Shown piece by piece: positions 11,101 to 23,250 of a stretch of DNA of 64,000 nt. The notes beneath the pieces were generated by a model. It was not told the origin of the DNA. It ran no database searches and saw only the letters and a program-made list of their open reading frames with translations. The stretch comes from Epiperipatus broadwayi. Its lineage: Eukaryota > Onychophora > Udeonychophora > Euonychophora > Peripatidae. Position 1 is the first letter of the stretch. Every line of letters starts with the position of its first letter. The stretch covers positions 4,027,416-4,091,415 of the forward strand of contig JAQFVV010000111.1 of the NCBI GenBank assembly GCA_028023455.1, given 5' to 3'. The translations under genes and the position numbers were made by a program.

Positions 11101-11814
11101 ATTTTAATATTATCTGAATAAAAATATTCACATTTTTCTAAAATAGAAAAATATATTAGTGCTTTTATAATCTATGAACCAATAGTCACATATTTTCAAT
11201 ATCTAAACTACCAAATTCTCTAAAATAAAAACATTTATTTTATTAAGTTTCTCAAAAGAAGAAGAGACATAAAATAGACCAAAACTAATATAATTTTTAC
11301 AAAAATCTTATAAGATGTTTCAAAATTTTATTAATCTTTTCTGTAAAATGTAAAGAATGCACACCTTAAAAAAACTAAAGGCTTTAAATATATCTATTAA
11401 ATTAGCCAAATTTGACTAATAAATTTATTCAAAATAAATTGCTTAAAGTTTAAAACAAAATTATATGTAAGAAGAAAAAACAATTTTATTGTTTAACGTA
11501 ACATTGAATAAAATTGGAAAAATATAAAACCTACAACTTTTAATAAATTTGACTTGAGACTTTAATAATTCGTTTAGATGTATTGAATAATTTCTTTATA
11601 CCCACAATTTCTGCAAAAGAAAAAAGACATTAGATATATTAAAATAAAACAACAGGTAATATTAAAATTAAAACATAAAATTCCTAAAAATTACAACTAA
11701 CAAAAATATATAATGTACTGGAAAATAAATAACAATTGATATTCATCAATAATTAATCATATTTATAATATTAAATTGTGAACACTGAAAATACAACATT
11801 AAATATTGAGTAAC

Positions 11815-12060
11815 AGTATAAATAGTAATGATAAATAAAATAGAAAATAATATATTAAAATTTTTACTAAAAAAGTCAACAAATTTTTGTGAAAGTTCTT
11901 TCACAGTCTATGATTTATTTATTGATAATTGAATCTGCTCTGTGAAATTTAACTAGATATAATATAAACAAAGTCTTCCATTATTCACTTCAAAATATAA
12001 CCACCATTAATACCAAAGGATATATTAATGAGGTCTTTTTGAGATATGAAATAAAATAAA
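11815..12060 (+). repeat. F3 repeat (putative PLE terminal repeat), copy 3, uninterrupted
   Basis: It carries the ordered F3 motifs AGTAATGATAAATAAAATAG, TTTTTACTAAAA, GAAATTTAACTAGATATAA, TTCCATTATTCACTTC and ATTAATACCAAAGGATAT with no HHR unit inside. It separates the 5' ends of the two opposed retroelement relics and is in direct orientation with the F3 copy at 8830-9345. It serves as the empty-site comparison for the HHR insertion in copy 2. Confidence 0.55.
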
Positions 12061-12184
12061 TGGTTTTGTTTTAGACAATGATTCTGTAATTGATTGTTTA
12101 AATATATATCAATCAGTTGATACATTAAAAACATTAATGTATTTTTATTTTAGGAAAACCTGAATAATTTTTCTGCAGATAAGA

Positions 12185-13345
12185 TTAAAGTTATTCATGA
12201 TTTGTTGTTATTATTATTATTAGAGGATTCAATATAATTTATGCTTAATAATGTATTTTATAAGATTAGAGAAATCTCAGCTATTGTTTATGTTATTTTT
12301 CTCTTGATTTGTTTTTTCTTTAAAATTATTTGCTGGATAAATGCTTTTTATTCTAGTATTAATTTTAATATAAGGGGAGAATTTTTGATTTTAATAAATT
12401 AAAATTTGTAGATTTATGTGGTGATAATATTATTAATATTTTATGTCGTAGTCAGTTTAGTAATCATAAAAATGTGAGAAATATGGTAAGGCCTGACAGT
12501 TATCAATTTTTTACTAGAAAACAACTTTCTTTGTGGAATTTTTGTTATAGAAATAAAATGATTTTGAAAATAATGCTTATATTCAAAAGAATCAATGTCA
12601 TCATCATTATTATCATCATTTTCAACAAATGTCAATCCACTGCAGGATGAAAGTGTCCCCAACTACAATTCATCTTCTCCAATTTCTAGTCTCTCTTCTC
12701 CACATCACTTCAGCACATGTTTTCTGTCATTCATACATCTTACATGTGGTCACTTTCTATTTCTTTTACAGTCTGCTTCTTTTTATATTGAGTTGAGTAA
12801 TAATTATGAATTTATTAGAACAATTATATTTAATAAAAATTCCTGTAGGCTTGATAGTTATAAAAAATAATTGTGAGACTAAAGAGTTTATTTCTTTGTC
12901 ATTTAGGTTATCAATTTATAGATTGGTTCAAAAGAATAGTCATTTATTGAATGATATGTAAGTTGACTGCAAAAAAGCTCTGATTTAAATTCATTATTAA
13001 ATAGTTGAAAACAGTCAATTGATAGTAAATCTATTCCTGGTATTTCTTATAAGATTTCTTGTGATTGTCATAAACCTAATATAGATCAAAAATTAAATCT
13101 TAATTCACGAGTAGAGGCTAAAATTAGTATCATAAAATCAATTGTATATATTCATGAACTGAATGCAGGTCACAAAATATTTGAGAATGCAGAAGTTGTT
13201 TTTTTTTTTTTATAAAAAATACAATTAAAAAAAACCAAAAATTTCTAACAATATAACTTTTTCAATCTGAGGCTATATCAATCTCATGAACCATTTTTGA
13301 ATATTAATAGTTGTTAGTTTTTGAAGGCAATTATAAAAATGATTT
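12185..13345 (+). pseudogene. Retroelement relic with GIY-YIG-like C-terminus (Penelope-like), plus copy
   Basis: Same family as the minus-strand relic. FYKIREI appears near 12265, and the NMVRPDSY equivalent near 12480-12510. From about 13035 it reads IPGISYKISCDCHK, then near 13165 ELNAGHKIFENAEVV, matching the GIY-YIG-like end of Penelope-like elements in both order and motif. Frames are broken by stops. Two insertions interrupt it: an antisense LINE 3' fragment (12592-12785), and a LINE at about 13345 that splits its 3' F3 repeat so the remainder appears at 16605-16745. Confidence 0.55.
12592..12785 (-). mobile_element. Antisense 3' fragment of LINE family 2
   Basis: On the minus strand it matches the last 190 bp of the 20.5-23.25 kb LINE: the C-terminal coding end, the marker CTGCAGTGGATTGACA and a TGATGA-type microsatellite tail (seen here as TCATCATCATTATTATC). 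TTATATT occurs on both sides and may be part of a target duplication. It interrupts the coding region of the Penelope-like relic, so it is younger. The plus-strand ORF across it (12595-12870) is an antisense artefact. Confidence 0.75.
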
Positions 13346-16300
13346 TTTTAAAATGTTGCAACACTCATTATTAGGAAGTGGTGAAGGAGACAGTAATATG
13401 TTTATTTCTATAAAATGCCACTATTCCTATTATGGTGGGTGTATAATAGAGAGGGTTGACTGTCATTATATAAGTCAACAGCACCCTGGATGCTGGGTAA
13501 GCAATAACATTCTTCCAGTCAGTGGAAGATCAAAATAGGTGACAATGCTAAGAAAGAAGCAGTAAATGGATGTTCGTGTTTTGAGATTCAGCTGGTGCAT
13601 TAAACTTATTATGGAGGCTATTTATGGGTAGAGAAGACTATGGGAAACCACTTTGTCTTATAATTTCATTTATTTTATTACAAGTAGTTCTATAGGAATT
13701 ATTACATTTGGTGTTGAGACCATACCTAAAAATGTCTTTGGGATCTTGCCCAGCAGAAGTAGTCATGAGGCTACTCAGGTTTTGAATCTGTGAAATTCAC
13801 ATAAACTTCATTTATTAAGAGAAGAAACATCAAGAATTTACACATGCAATGTTAGATCTTTGAGAAAAACTGGGAAATTAGAAAATTTGAAATAATGTTG
13901 TGTATAAATAATATTAATGTTATAGGAATAAGTGAAGTGAAGTAGAAGAAATGTGGGAAAGTAAGTATTGGAGATGTTACTTTATTTAGATTTTGATAGC
14001 TCAATTAATGGAATTGGAATTGTTGATAAAAAAGAATTTGGAATAGTATGGCAAAGGTTGATTGTATTGATGATAGGCTGATGATGATGAGAATAAATGC
14101 AATTTTAAAGATTTGGTAATTATATAAGTTTATATGACAACTACTAGTCAAGATAATGTTGAAATTGATGAAATATATGAGGATAGAGAAAATTATCCAA
14201 TGTGAAAGAAAAAATGCCTGTATATTGCTATCGAGTGATTGGACTGCTGTAATGAAGAAAGATAAGGAAGGAAAAGTTGTTCAAAATTGTGTTATTGGTA
14301 AAAGAAATGTAACAGGTAACTAGCTTGTACAATTTTGTAAGAGGAATGAGTTTGTGATTGCAAACACTTGTTTTAAAACCATATTAGAAGATTGTATACA
14401 TAGAAAGCTCCAGATAATAGAGAATGTTATCAAATTGATTATATATTGATTCAGGATAGATAAAAATGCTGTTAAATGTTTGCATGTTTTGCTTGATACA
14501 GATAAATATTCAGATCATGATTTGCTTATGGCTATATCAAAGTAGAGTTTAAAAAGAACTGAAAGAGGGAAAGATATGTAAGATGTGACTTAGATAAATT
14601 GAAAAAAAAATGGAAGAATGAAAATTTGGTTTAGTATGTGAAACTGAATTAACAATTGTTCAAGATGAGGAATTTATTAATAGACCTGATAAGTGTTGGT
14701 GTAGAATTAAAGAAACATTTTTAAAAACAATAAAAAATGAAATAGATATGAGTTAGGTGAGCAAAGCTAAATGACTTTGGATAACTGAAGGTATGTTGGA
14801 AAAGATGAAAGCACAGAGAAGATGAAAGAATATAAATACTGAACAAAATGCACAAAAAATAATAATGAGCTAAAGTGAGCAGGAATGTAGACAGATTAAA
14901 AATGCTTCAATAGGTAAAAAGATATGATCTGGTATTTGATAGAAAAATAAATGTCACTTGGGAAAAAAAGATATAAATAGCAAATGAGATTTCAGATAAG
15001 AATGGAAAGAGATTAACTAATAGCAATAATTTATTAAAAAAGATAGTATGAATATTTTCACTGTCTGTTTAGAAGAGAAGATAAGTTAATTAATCATAAA
15101 CTTGAAAATAAAAAAAAATTGAAATAGATGATAAACATATGGACATATTTTCTGATGAAATAGGAAAGTCAATTGCACAAATAAAGAGCAGTAAGGCTGT
15201 TAGATTTGCTGCAATATCTATAGATTTTTTGAAACAAATGGGAGAATTTACTATGAAGGAAATAGTTGGAATTTACTATTTGATATATAACAGTGAAGTT
15301 TGGCCTGAAGATTTTTTAAGAACAATAATGTTTCCAATTGCTAAAAAGAAAAAAGCTGTTAAATGTAAAGAGTACAGAACAATAAGTTTGTTATATTATA
15401 CTTCTAAAATTTTATTGAGAATTTTAACTCAAAGAATTTATGTGAAAGTAGAGTATTATAATGGAGAAGAACTGTTTGATTTTCAGAGAAGGAAAAGTAC
15501 AAGAGATGCTATTGGTGTTGTTAGAACAATTGCAGAGAGATACCCTGAAAGATATAAAAATGATATATGTTTTGTAGATTTGGAAAAAAGCATTTTATAG
15601 AGTAGTCTGGAATAAACTTATAATCAGGTTAAAGGATAGAAGAGCACATGGGAAAGAGGCAAAATTAATTTGAGTTAAGTATAATCAACACACTATAATA
15701 ATTAAATTGGGAATAATGAGATTTATGGAATATAGAAAGTGAAATTAGGCAAGGATGTTGTATGTCTCTTGTTCTCTTTAATATTTATTTGAAAGACTAG
15801 CTAAATAATTATTTAAATTAAATAAAAGGAAATGATGAATGTAGAATAATAAAATGTATAATATTTGCAGATGATATGGCTCTTATAGCTTAAGATGAAA
15901 AGTGTCTTTAGAATATGTTGAATAAATTGGAAGAAGGATGTATGGAATATAGAATGAAAATGAATGTTGAGAAGACTAATGTTTATAGATAGGAAGAAAT
16001 GCAAAAAGGCTGCAAATTGAAATCCATGATATAATATTTCAACAGATAAAATGATTTAGATAATTGTGTAGTTAGTTGAGTTAGGATGGATAAAATGAAG
16101 ATGAAATTAAAAGAAGAATAGTATTAACAATGGAGGCATTTATTAAGAAAAAATATTTTGTGAAACTTTAAAGAGAAAATTTGTAAAAAGATTTATTTAA
16201 TGCTATGTGTAAAATGTACTAATATATGGTTGTGAAATGTGGGCAATAGATAATAAAATTAAAAATAGATTGGAAGTCTTTGAGATAGGGATATGGAAAA

Positions 16301-16600
16301 GATTAGAAAAAAATTAGTTGGATGAACAAAATAAATGAAAAGAGATTATTGAAGAAATCAGAGAGAGAAACTGGACAGGCCATATATTAAAAAGAAATTA
16401 TTGTTTAATGAAAGATGTTTTGGTGAAAATACTGAGTGGAAATAAAAAGAGATTGCCATTGTTGGATGATATAAGATATGTGAAGTGTTATGTGTACTTA
16501 AAGAGTTAGACAATGAAAAAAAGGAAATGAAAAAGTGGATGACTTGATAATGTGAGTACTCTATGGACCATCACATTTGACAGAATACTGTTGATGATGA
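13345..16600 (+). mobile_element. LINE family 1, near full length, decayed (endonuclease plus RT)
   Basis: A non-LTR retrotransposon of the endonuclease-reverse transcriptase type abundant in invertebrates, RTE-like by domain order. An N-terminal stretch reads NVRSLRK- and GISEV-like near 13.84-13.94 kb, followed by an apurinic endonuclease region with SDWTAV and SDHDLLMA equivalents near 14.23 and 14.51 kb. The RT follows from about 15.14 kb, with the catalytic FADD at 15864-15875, then a C-terminal tail. It ends in TGATGATGAT near 16.59 kb, a microsatellite tail typical of RTE-like elements. Many stops and frameshifts make it inactive. It inserted into the F3 end of the Penelope-like relic. 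Confidence 0.75.
15139..15600 (+). pseudogene. RT fingers and palm fragment of LINE family 1 (153 aa open)
   Basis: This is the longest open stretch of LINE 1. It starts just before the RT domain (MDIFSDEIGKSIAQIKSSKA), includes the conserved CKEYRTISLL segment near residue 80, STRDAIGVVRTIAERY near residue 120, and ends in motif A, FVDLEKS, just before a stop and frame loss. The later FADD box is in another frame. The starting Met is arbitrary, because the domain belongs to a longer ancestral ORF. It would have copied element RNA at a nicked target but is inactive now. Confidence 0.8.
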
Positions 16601-16604
16601 TATT

Positions 16605-16745
16605 GTTTCTATCCAGTTGAATTTCACTTGAGAAAGTCTCACCATAGACATAAATGAATTTAATAAAGATTTGTTGTTTTAACTAGTAATTTAATGTTAT
16701 ATGATTTTCTATTTTATATAAAGGTATGCTTATAAGCATTAGAGT
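16605..16745 (-). repeat. F3 repeat, displaced 3' part
   Basis: Inverted F3 sequence: on the minus strand ATAGAAAATCATATAAC, then TTTATTAAATTC, then TCTCAAGTGAAATTCAACTGGATAG. It continues the F3 sequence that stops near 13340, with LINE family 1 in between. This shows the LINE entered an existing F3 copy at the 3' end of the plus-strand relic. Confidence 0.6.
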
Positions 16746-19260
16746 CTGCAAAATGGGTAGATTTATTGCATTCTTGTTCAATATTTAGAGTGTTTTTATT
16801 TCAGAGCCTGCGTGAAGGTGATTTACTTATTTACCTATTTGTGAAAAAAATATTTTTTGCTATAATCTTATGAGAGAATTACATTGTAATAGGAGAAAAG
16901 TAGTAAATAGTTATAGAATTACTTTGTTCCCATGCATACATTGAGCTATATTTAATTTAATGTTTATACATTGTAATAGTATGAGAAACAGATGAATCTG
17001 GGGTGGTGGCAATCATTATCATCAACCCCAAGTCAATACAAAATTTAAATATGAAGTTAAATACAAATAATAATAAATATGAGAAGCATTAGAGATCAAT
17101 ATAGAAGTAAATAATTATAAGTAACTATAAGTTCACCATCATTATCCAAAATCAATAATCATTTATCATCATAAATCATCAACAATAAAATAAATCAACA
17201 GTCAATAATGTGGCTGAATTTGAAATGGGTCTACTGTAGACCAGACTCGTTATTTAGCTCTTGCCAAACTTACATAAGCAATACAACATAATAATTTGGA
17301 TGCAAAAACTTAAGTGCTAATTCATCAGAATATAAACCAATAAAACAATTATGGTGGGATACTAAAACATGCTGATAACCATCAATGATTTGCCACTCAG
17401 TACCATTAATGTATTGGCCAATAATAAACTTAATTTCTAAATAATTAAAATGAAATGTAGTGCATGGACTTCAAAGCTTCTTCCCTTTCTATCAAGCAGG
17501 ATCATAATCATCTGGATGTCATCACACTAAGCAAAAACTCCTTCCATATATTATACTATTATGCATTAATCCAGCTCCAACAGCAAAACTCTTATAACTA
17601 AAACATATAATACAAACAAATAATTTTTGTATAATTATTTAAGATTGAATAAATTCACTGAAGTAACTTTAACAATAAAATATCAATTTATTAATAACAA
17701 TTAAACTGAAATTACGGTTTGCTGAGTATGCTATAAATATAAATTGAGCATTTTGATTTTGATTAATACAATAATCTATCACATTGTGATTTACAAACAT
17801 CTCATAATAGGTTTAAATAAAACACATCAATATAAGCACACAGATGTGTGGTATAATTTTTGAACATATTTGAATTGTCATAAAAGTATAAATGAAATTC
17901 ATTTTTGTAATGCATAATTAATGATTAATTTAAAATATATCTGCAAGCATATGTAAATGTGTGCACACACTGGCATGTATAAAAACATATAATAAAGATA
18001 TTGTTTTCTCAATACACAATTAATTCAATATCAAAAACAAAATGCATACATATATATGTATATAAGCACTCAGATGTGCTGTATAATAATTTAATAATTA
18101 ACATGTTTTTGAATTGACATAGTCTTATACAAAAGTTCAATTTATTTTTAAAAATACATAAATGCACACATATGTGCGTATGTATATAAAATTACATAGT
18201 ATTAATTAAAGCTAGAATTAACCCCTTTTTATGGTAAGTAAAAGGTTTTTCTTTTAAAAAAGCAAACTATTATTATTTGGAAAGTTTCATTTACAATTCA
18301 GGTTCTTGTGGCCTCATTTTCAATATTTTCAAAAAAGATCCTGTTGTTTTCCTCTCTCACATTTTTATGAGCAATATCAATAACAAATCATTTTCTAGCC
18401 AGAAATGTCATTTATGATTATCTTTCCTTGTTTTATTTTTAGTTGATAAAAGTTACTTACTTTTAAATTTTGTTAATTAGAAATGTTAACTGTCATTTTC
18501 AATAATTAAAAATATTGTTCTCATTATATATAACATATTACTCACTAATTATTCTTTATATATATGATACAGTATCTTTATCTGTGATTTTCTGCACATA
18601 GAAAAAGCAGAATACGTAAAGTAACTCTTCAGAAAAATGATAGACTCCCTTAGTAGATGATCCCTTTTAAAACCATGGACTGGCTTGTCAATTTTGAGAA
18701 AGGTATAATTCAATAACTGTTGGCCTGCATTAATCTCCCTTCAATCTCTATGCTGTTTAATACCTACAAATATGCAGGCATACTGTTGTGAACTAGTAGA
18801 TGCAACTGGATTTGCAAAATCTACACAGTAACTCTATATAAAACTAAAAGTGTAAAAAACTTCTAATCTTTTTTTTTTCAATTTTTTTTATAGTCAGCAT
18901 AAAAAAAACATGGAAATTAAAAGTTTTCTTTATCTTGATTGAAAAAATTTAATAACTCTTTTCAATTTAACTTAATCTTTTCAAAAACAACTTTGTAGAA
19001 TTTTTATCAAAAATATGTTATTCAAGCATTAATTAAAAAAAATTAATAATCAAAATAGATAGTGGAATTTTATGATCACCAATATATCTATTGTAACATA
19101 AAATCATGCTTGTTTTAATTTCAAAATCAGAGTTAAAATATTAATTAGACCTTTTTAAATGTTTAACTTATAATAGAAAAGTTTTAAATTCAAAATTTTT
19201 TAATCCTTAACTAGAAAATGTCTATATTTTTTGTCTGTGTTTATTTCTACCCTTCCTTTC
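16746..19260. other. AT-rich sequence with a loose 225-bp duplication
   Basis: No coding content was recognised. Segments near 17828-17960 and 18055-18190 share ATATAAGCAC-CAGATGTG-, GTATAAT, TTTGAATTG-CATA and similar order, suggesting an old tandem duplication about 227 bp apart. The rest is featureless. Confidence 0.4.
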
Positions 19261-19261
19261 A

Positions 19262-19265
<4 letters not shown>

Positions 19266-19295
<30 letters not shown>
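19266..19295. repeat. (TA)n microsatellite
   Basis: A run of about 15 TA dinucleotides. The ORF across it (19218-19403) reads as YIYIY and is not a gene. Confidence 0.9.
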
Positions 19296-19299
<4 letters not shown>

Positions 19300-19663
19300 T
19301 ATTCATATATATAACTATAATTCCCTTTCAGATCATGATTTTACTATTTCTATCGTCAGTGAAAGACAGGAATAAAGAAACTAGATCTAAATACAAACTC
19401 TGAGCGTTTATGAAACAATTTCTATTCACTCATGAATTTAGACACTAATTCTTCAAACCCATAGCAAACCAGATAGCTAAGGCTGACTCAGTTCACTCAC
19501 CATAGTAGACCTCCAATCTATATCATTCAGAAAGACCCAAAGACATTATGATAAACAAAAACAAGTAAAAAACCACGGTATACCAGACCTCCAAAAACAC
19601 CTACAAACTACATAAACCAGAGTATATATTCACTACTCTACTTATTCCCTTTCGCATTTCCTA

Positions 19664-20055
19664 TGCGCGGAGCGAAAGAAACGACAAAACAAACCGAGAA
19701 ACAACACCCAGAAAGACCAAGCCAAACCCACAACCGCAAGCGACCACCACCAAGACCCCCCCAACCCAAAACAGAAACAAAACAAAAACCCCACAGAGCC
19801 CAACCCCCCACGACCACCCACCCCGACAACAACCGAAACGAAAAAACGACAACAAACCCTAAACACACCCAACAACCACCCACCCCAACCCCCACCCCCC
19901 CCACAAACCCAACAAACCACCCCCCCCCCCCCCCCCCCGGAACAGAAGCCCAGAACAACCCCAAGCCCCCCCCACCCCCCGCCCCCCCGCCCGCCCCCCC
20001 CCCCCCCCCCCCCCCGCCCCAAGCCCCCTCCCTCCCCCCCCCGCCCCCCCAGAGT
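19664..20055. other. T-poor, C-rich tract, probable assembly artefact
   Basis: The composition changes abruptly. T is absent from 19665 to 19859 and nearly absent to about 20027, with C homopolymers of 10-18 from 19919 onward. No other part of this AT-rich window looks like it. It ends directly at a (TA)n tract of about 65 bp. Proline-rich (plus) and glycine-rich (minus) ORFs across it are composition effects. A real purine/pyrimidine-skewed satellite is possible, but sequence error next to a hard-to-read repeat is more likely. Confidence 0.6.
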
Positions 20056-20056
20056 C

Positions 20057-20058
<2 letters not shown>

Positions 20059-20123
<65 letters not shown>
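20059..20123. repeat. (TA)n microsatellite
   Basis: About 32 TA units immediately after the C-rich tract. Confidence 0.9.
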
Positions 20124-20126
<3 letters not shown>

Positions 20127-20524
20127 CACTGTTTTATGCAATAAGATACATAACTGTCTGAAAATTAAATTTTATTTAATTATTGTAAACACTGTGTTAA
20201 AAGAGAGATTCTGTTTTTAGCCTCTTACAATTGATTGTTTAATAAATTTTAAGTATCATAGTCCATATGATTGATATATTAATTTCACTGTAAATTACCA
20301 ACAATATTGACAAAACAGTTTGCTTATAAACATCAGAACATGATGAATAAGTGGATTTATTCTATTCTTGGCCCTTTGTTCAACATATGGCATGTTTTTA
20401 ATCCATAGTCTGAAGGAAAATGATTTACTTTTTTTCTTTACATATATAAATTGAGTTATGTTTAATTTAATATATATAAATAAGTATAAATACTTTTTAT
20501 TTAGATGCTTATCATTGCAGATCA

Positions 20525-23250
20525 CTTTCAAGTGAAGGAAGATTGCAGGAGTTGGAAGTACTATCTTATATTAAATGGGACATTATTGGAATATGTGAAG
20601 TTGGTAGAAAAGATGAAGAGAAAATTTATTTAAAATATGGACATGCATTGTACTACAAATGAACAAACATTGGAAGTACAAGTGGAGTAGGATTTATTAT
20701 ATATAAAAGTTGAAGAATAATACTGTGGAAATTAAAGGTATATCAAACAGAGTAGCAAACATAGATATTCAATTTAATAACTGATATCAAGTGCAAATAA
20801 TTCAGATTTTTTCCCCAATAAGTTTTCACTGTGTAGAGGATATTTATAAGGTTGCACAAAAGGCTTTTGATCAGATCAAACAACATTTTAAAATTGTATG
20901 GAGACCTGAATGCTAGAATTGGTAAACAATTGAAAATAAAAGTGTTATAGGTAAATTTGGTTATGGTGATAGAAATGAAAAAAGATATAAACTTGTAGAA
21001 TTTGCAGAAAAAGAGAAACTTTATAATGTGAATTCTTTTTTTAAGAAAAATATTAAATGCAAATGTACATGGGAACATCCAAATAAAGATACAACATAAT
21101 TGGATTATATCTTGACTAACAGAAAGTATATATTTTAATATTGTAATACTCTTAATAAATTTAACACATGAAGTGATAATTGATTAGTAAGATGTGAAAT
21201 ACACATTAATGCAAAACAAGAAAGACAAAAATTATTAAGAAAAAGAATATTTACAGTTGGTATTTCTAATCTTCAGAATCATTCTAATAAATTTAAATTA
21301 GAAATTGCAAATCATTTTCAATTATTAAAAATTTAATAAGAAGATAACTGATACACTTTTAAAAACTACAACAGAGATCAGCTAGAAAAAAGCAACAATT
21401 GACCAGTTAAATTTCTTCTGAAACATGATAATTTATGAAGAAAAGAAGGAATATAAAGATATATAAAAATGATACATAAAAAAGGATTGAATATCTTAAA
21501 TTTTGCAATGTGATGTGAAAAAGATTTAATAGTGATATAAGAAAGTATAATTGTGAACTACAAAGAAAATGTATAGAAGAGAATAAAAGTTCAAAAGTGT
21601 AAAACAGAATTTTGATATATGTAGGAAATATGCAATAAAAATGGGACTATTATTAAAAAGAGAGATGACATCATTAAATGTGTAAAAAAGTTCTATCAAA
21701 AATTATATAGCAATAAAAAACAAGGAAAAGTAGCTCCTACAAGTAATATATCTTCTGCATTGACCAGGATTTTAAATGAACAAATAAGATATGTAATTAA
21801 ATTTTTGAAGAAGAGAAAAACTCCAGGTAATGATGGAATTATAATCAATATCATAAAAGAAACAGGTGAAGAAGTAGATAAAATTCTGGAAAGTTCTATA
21901 CCAAATGTCTAAGTAATAAGAATATCCCAGATGATTGGAAGACTTCAGTGATAATATTAATATTTAAAAAGGTAATAAAGAAAATAGTAGAAAGTCTATC
22001 AAATTTTATCAATTCTATACAAATTTTTATTAAAATAATTACAACTTATCTATAATGAGCTTTTTTGTTTTAACTAATAACAGAACAAGCTGGATTTAAA
22101 AATGTTTTTAGTACAGTGGATCACATCTAAAGATTGAGAGAAGTTATAGAAAAAAACCAATGAATATGAGTTGCCTAATGCTTTGGATTTATAGATTATG
22201 AAAAGGAAGTTGTTTGTATAAGCATTTCTTCAGTGATTAAAGATTAGATTATGAAGATAGAGACCCAAGATATTGTAATATTCTGAAGAATATTTATAAA
22301 AATGCAAGATAACATAATGATACTAGGAAGATTAACATTGAGAAGGGTGTACAACAGAATGGTTCCTTATCTTCAAAACTTTTTACAGTTGTTTTCTAAG
22401 AAATATTATGTGGATTAAAATTGGAAGGTAAGGGAGTACAAGTAAATAGAGATTATTTGAGTCATTTAGATTTTACAGATAATGTAATTTTTCCCCACAA
22501 ATAATGCTTTAGAATCTCAAGAAATATTGTGAGAGTTATCAGATGAAAATAAGAAAATAGGATTAAATGTAAATGTTAAAAAGACTAAAGTAATGCTTAA
22601 TGCATTTTCTCAAAAGTTAAAAATAAAGATTAGTAATGATGAATTAAAAGAAGTTAGCAACTGCAAATACTTTGGTCAAATTATTACTACAGATGAAAAC
22701 ATAATGGATGAAATTGATCATAGAAGTAAACTTGATTGGAATGCCTTTGGTAGAAATAATTTAATATTAAAAGGAAATATGTGTGTGTTTGAAAAGAAAG
22801 ATTTTTAATAGATATGTTTTATCAATTCTTACTTGTGGCTCTGAGACTTGGATACTTAACAAAAGAGAAATATGGATACTTCAGACCACTTAACAAAGTA
22901 TGGAGAGATGCATGTCAGGAATAACAAGAAGATATTAAAAATAAAAGACATGGGTGAGAAAACAAACAAATGTTATTGACATCTTTGAAATAATTAAGAG
23001 ACTGAAGGGGAGTTAAACTGGGCATACTGTTAGAAGAGATTATAATAGAGGAACAGTTAAAATTTTAAAGTGAATTACAATAGATTGTAATAGACCTAGA
23101 AAAAACCACAAGTGAGATGGATCGATGAAATAATTGAAGTATGTGGGGTGATGCGGAGAAGACAGACTAGAAGTCAGAGAAAATGGATTGAACTTGAAGG
23201 GACCTTCATCCTGCAGTGGATTGATAATGTTTAAAAATGATGATGACGAT
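20525..23250 (+). mobile_element. LINE family 2, long decayed copy (endonuclease plus RT)
   Basis: Endonuclease motifs are readable in order: DIIGICEV near 20.58 kb, GDLNARIG at 20900-20922 and LDYILTNRK at 21100-21126. RT segments follow, including a TPGNDGI-like box near 21.82 kb and a STVDHI...FIDYEKE motif A region at 22.12-22.2 kb. The C-terminal domain typical of invertebrate endonuclease-reverse transcriptases follows (EIDHRSKLDWNAFGR near 22.71 kb, then TTQ-SMERCM-GITRR equivalents). The 3' end has CTGCAGTGGATTGATAATG, then an ATGATGATGACGAT tail. There are many frameshifts and stops. Fragments of the same family lie at 12.6, 44, 48.1 and 52.7 kb. Confidence 0.8.

Noticed and set aside
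12595-12870. 91-aa plus-strand ORF as a secreted or Ser-rich protein
   Set aside because: Antisense reading of a LINE family 2 3' end; the same pattern recurs antisense at 23.04-23.34 and 48.27-48.58 kb.
19638-20220. Proline-rich plus-strand and glycine-rich minus-strand ORFs up to 185 aa
   Set aside because: They follow from a T-poor, C-rich tract and (TA)n. No domain, and all overlap each other on both strands.
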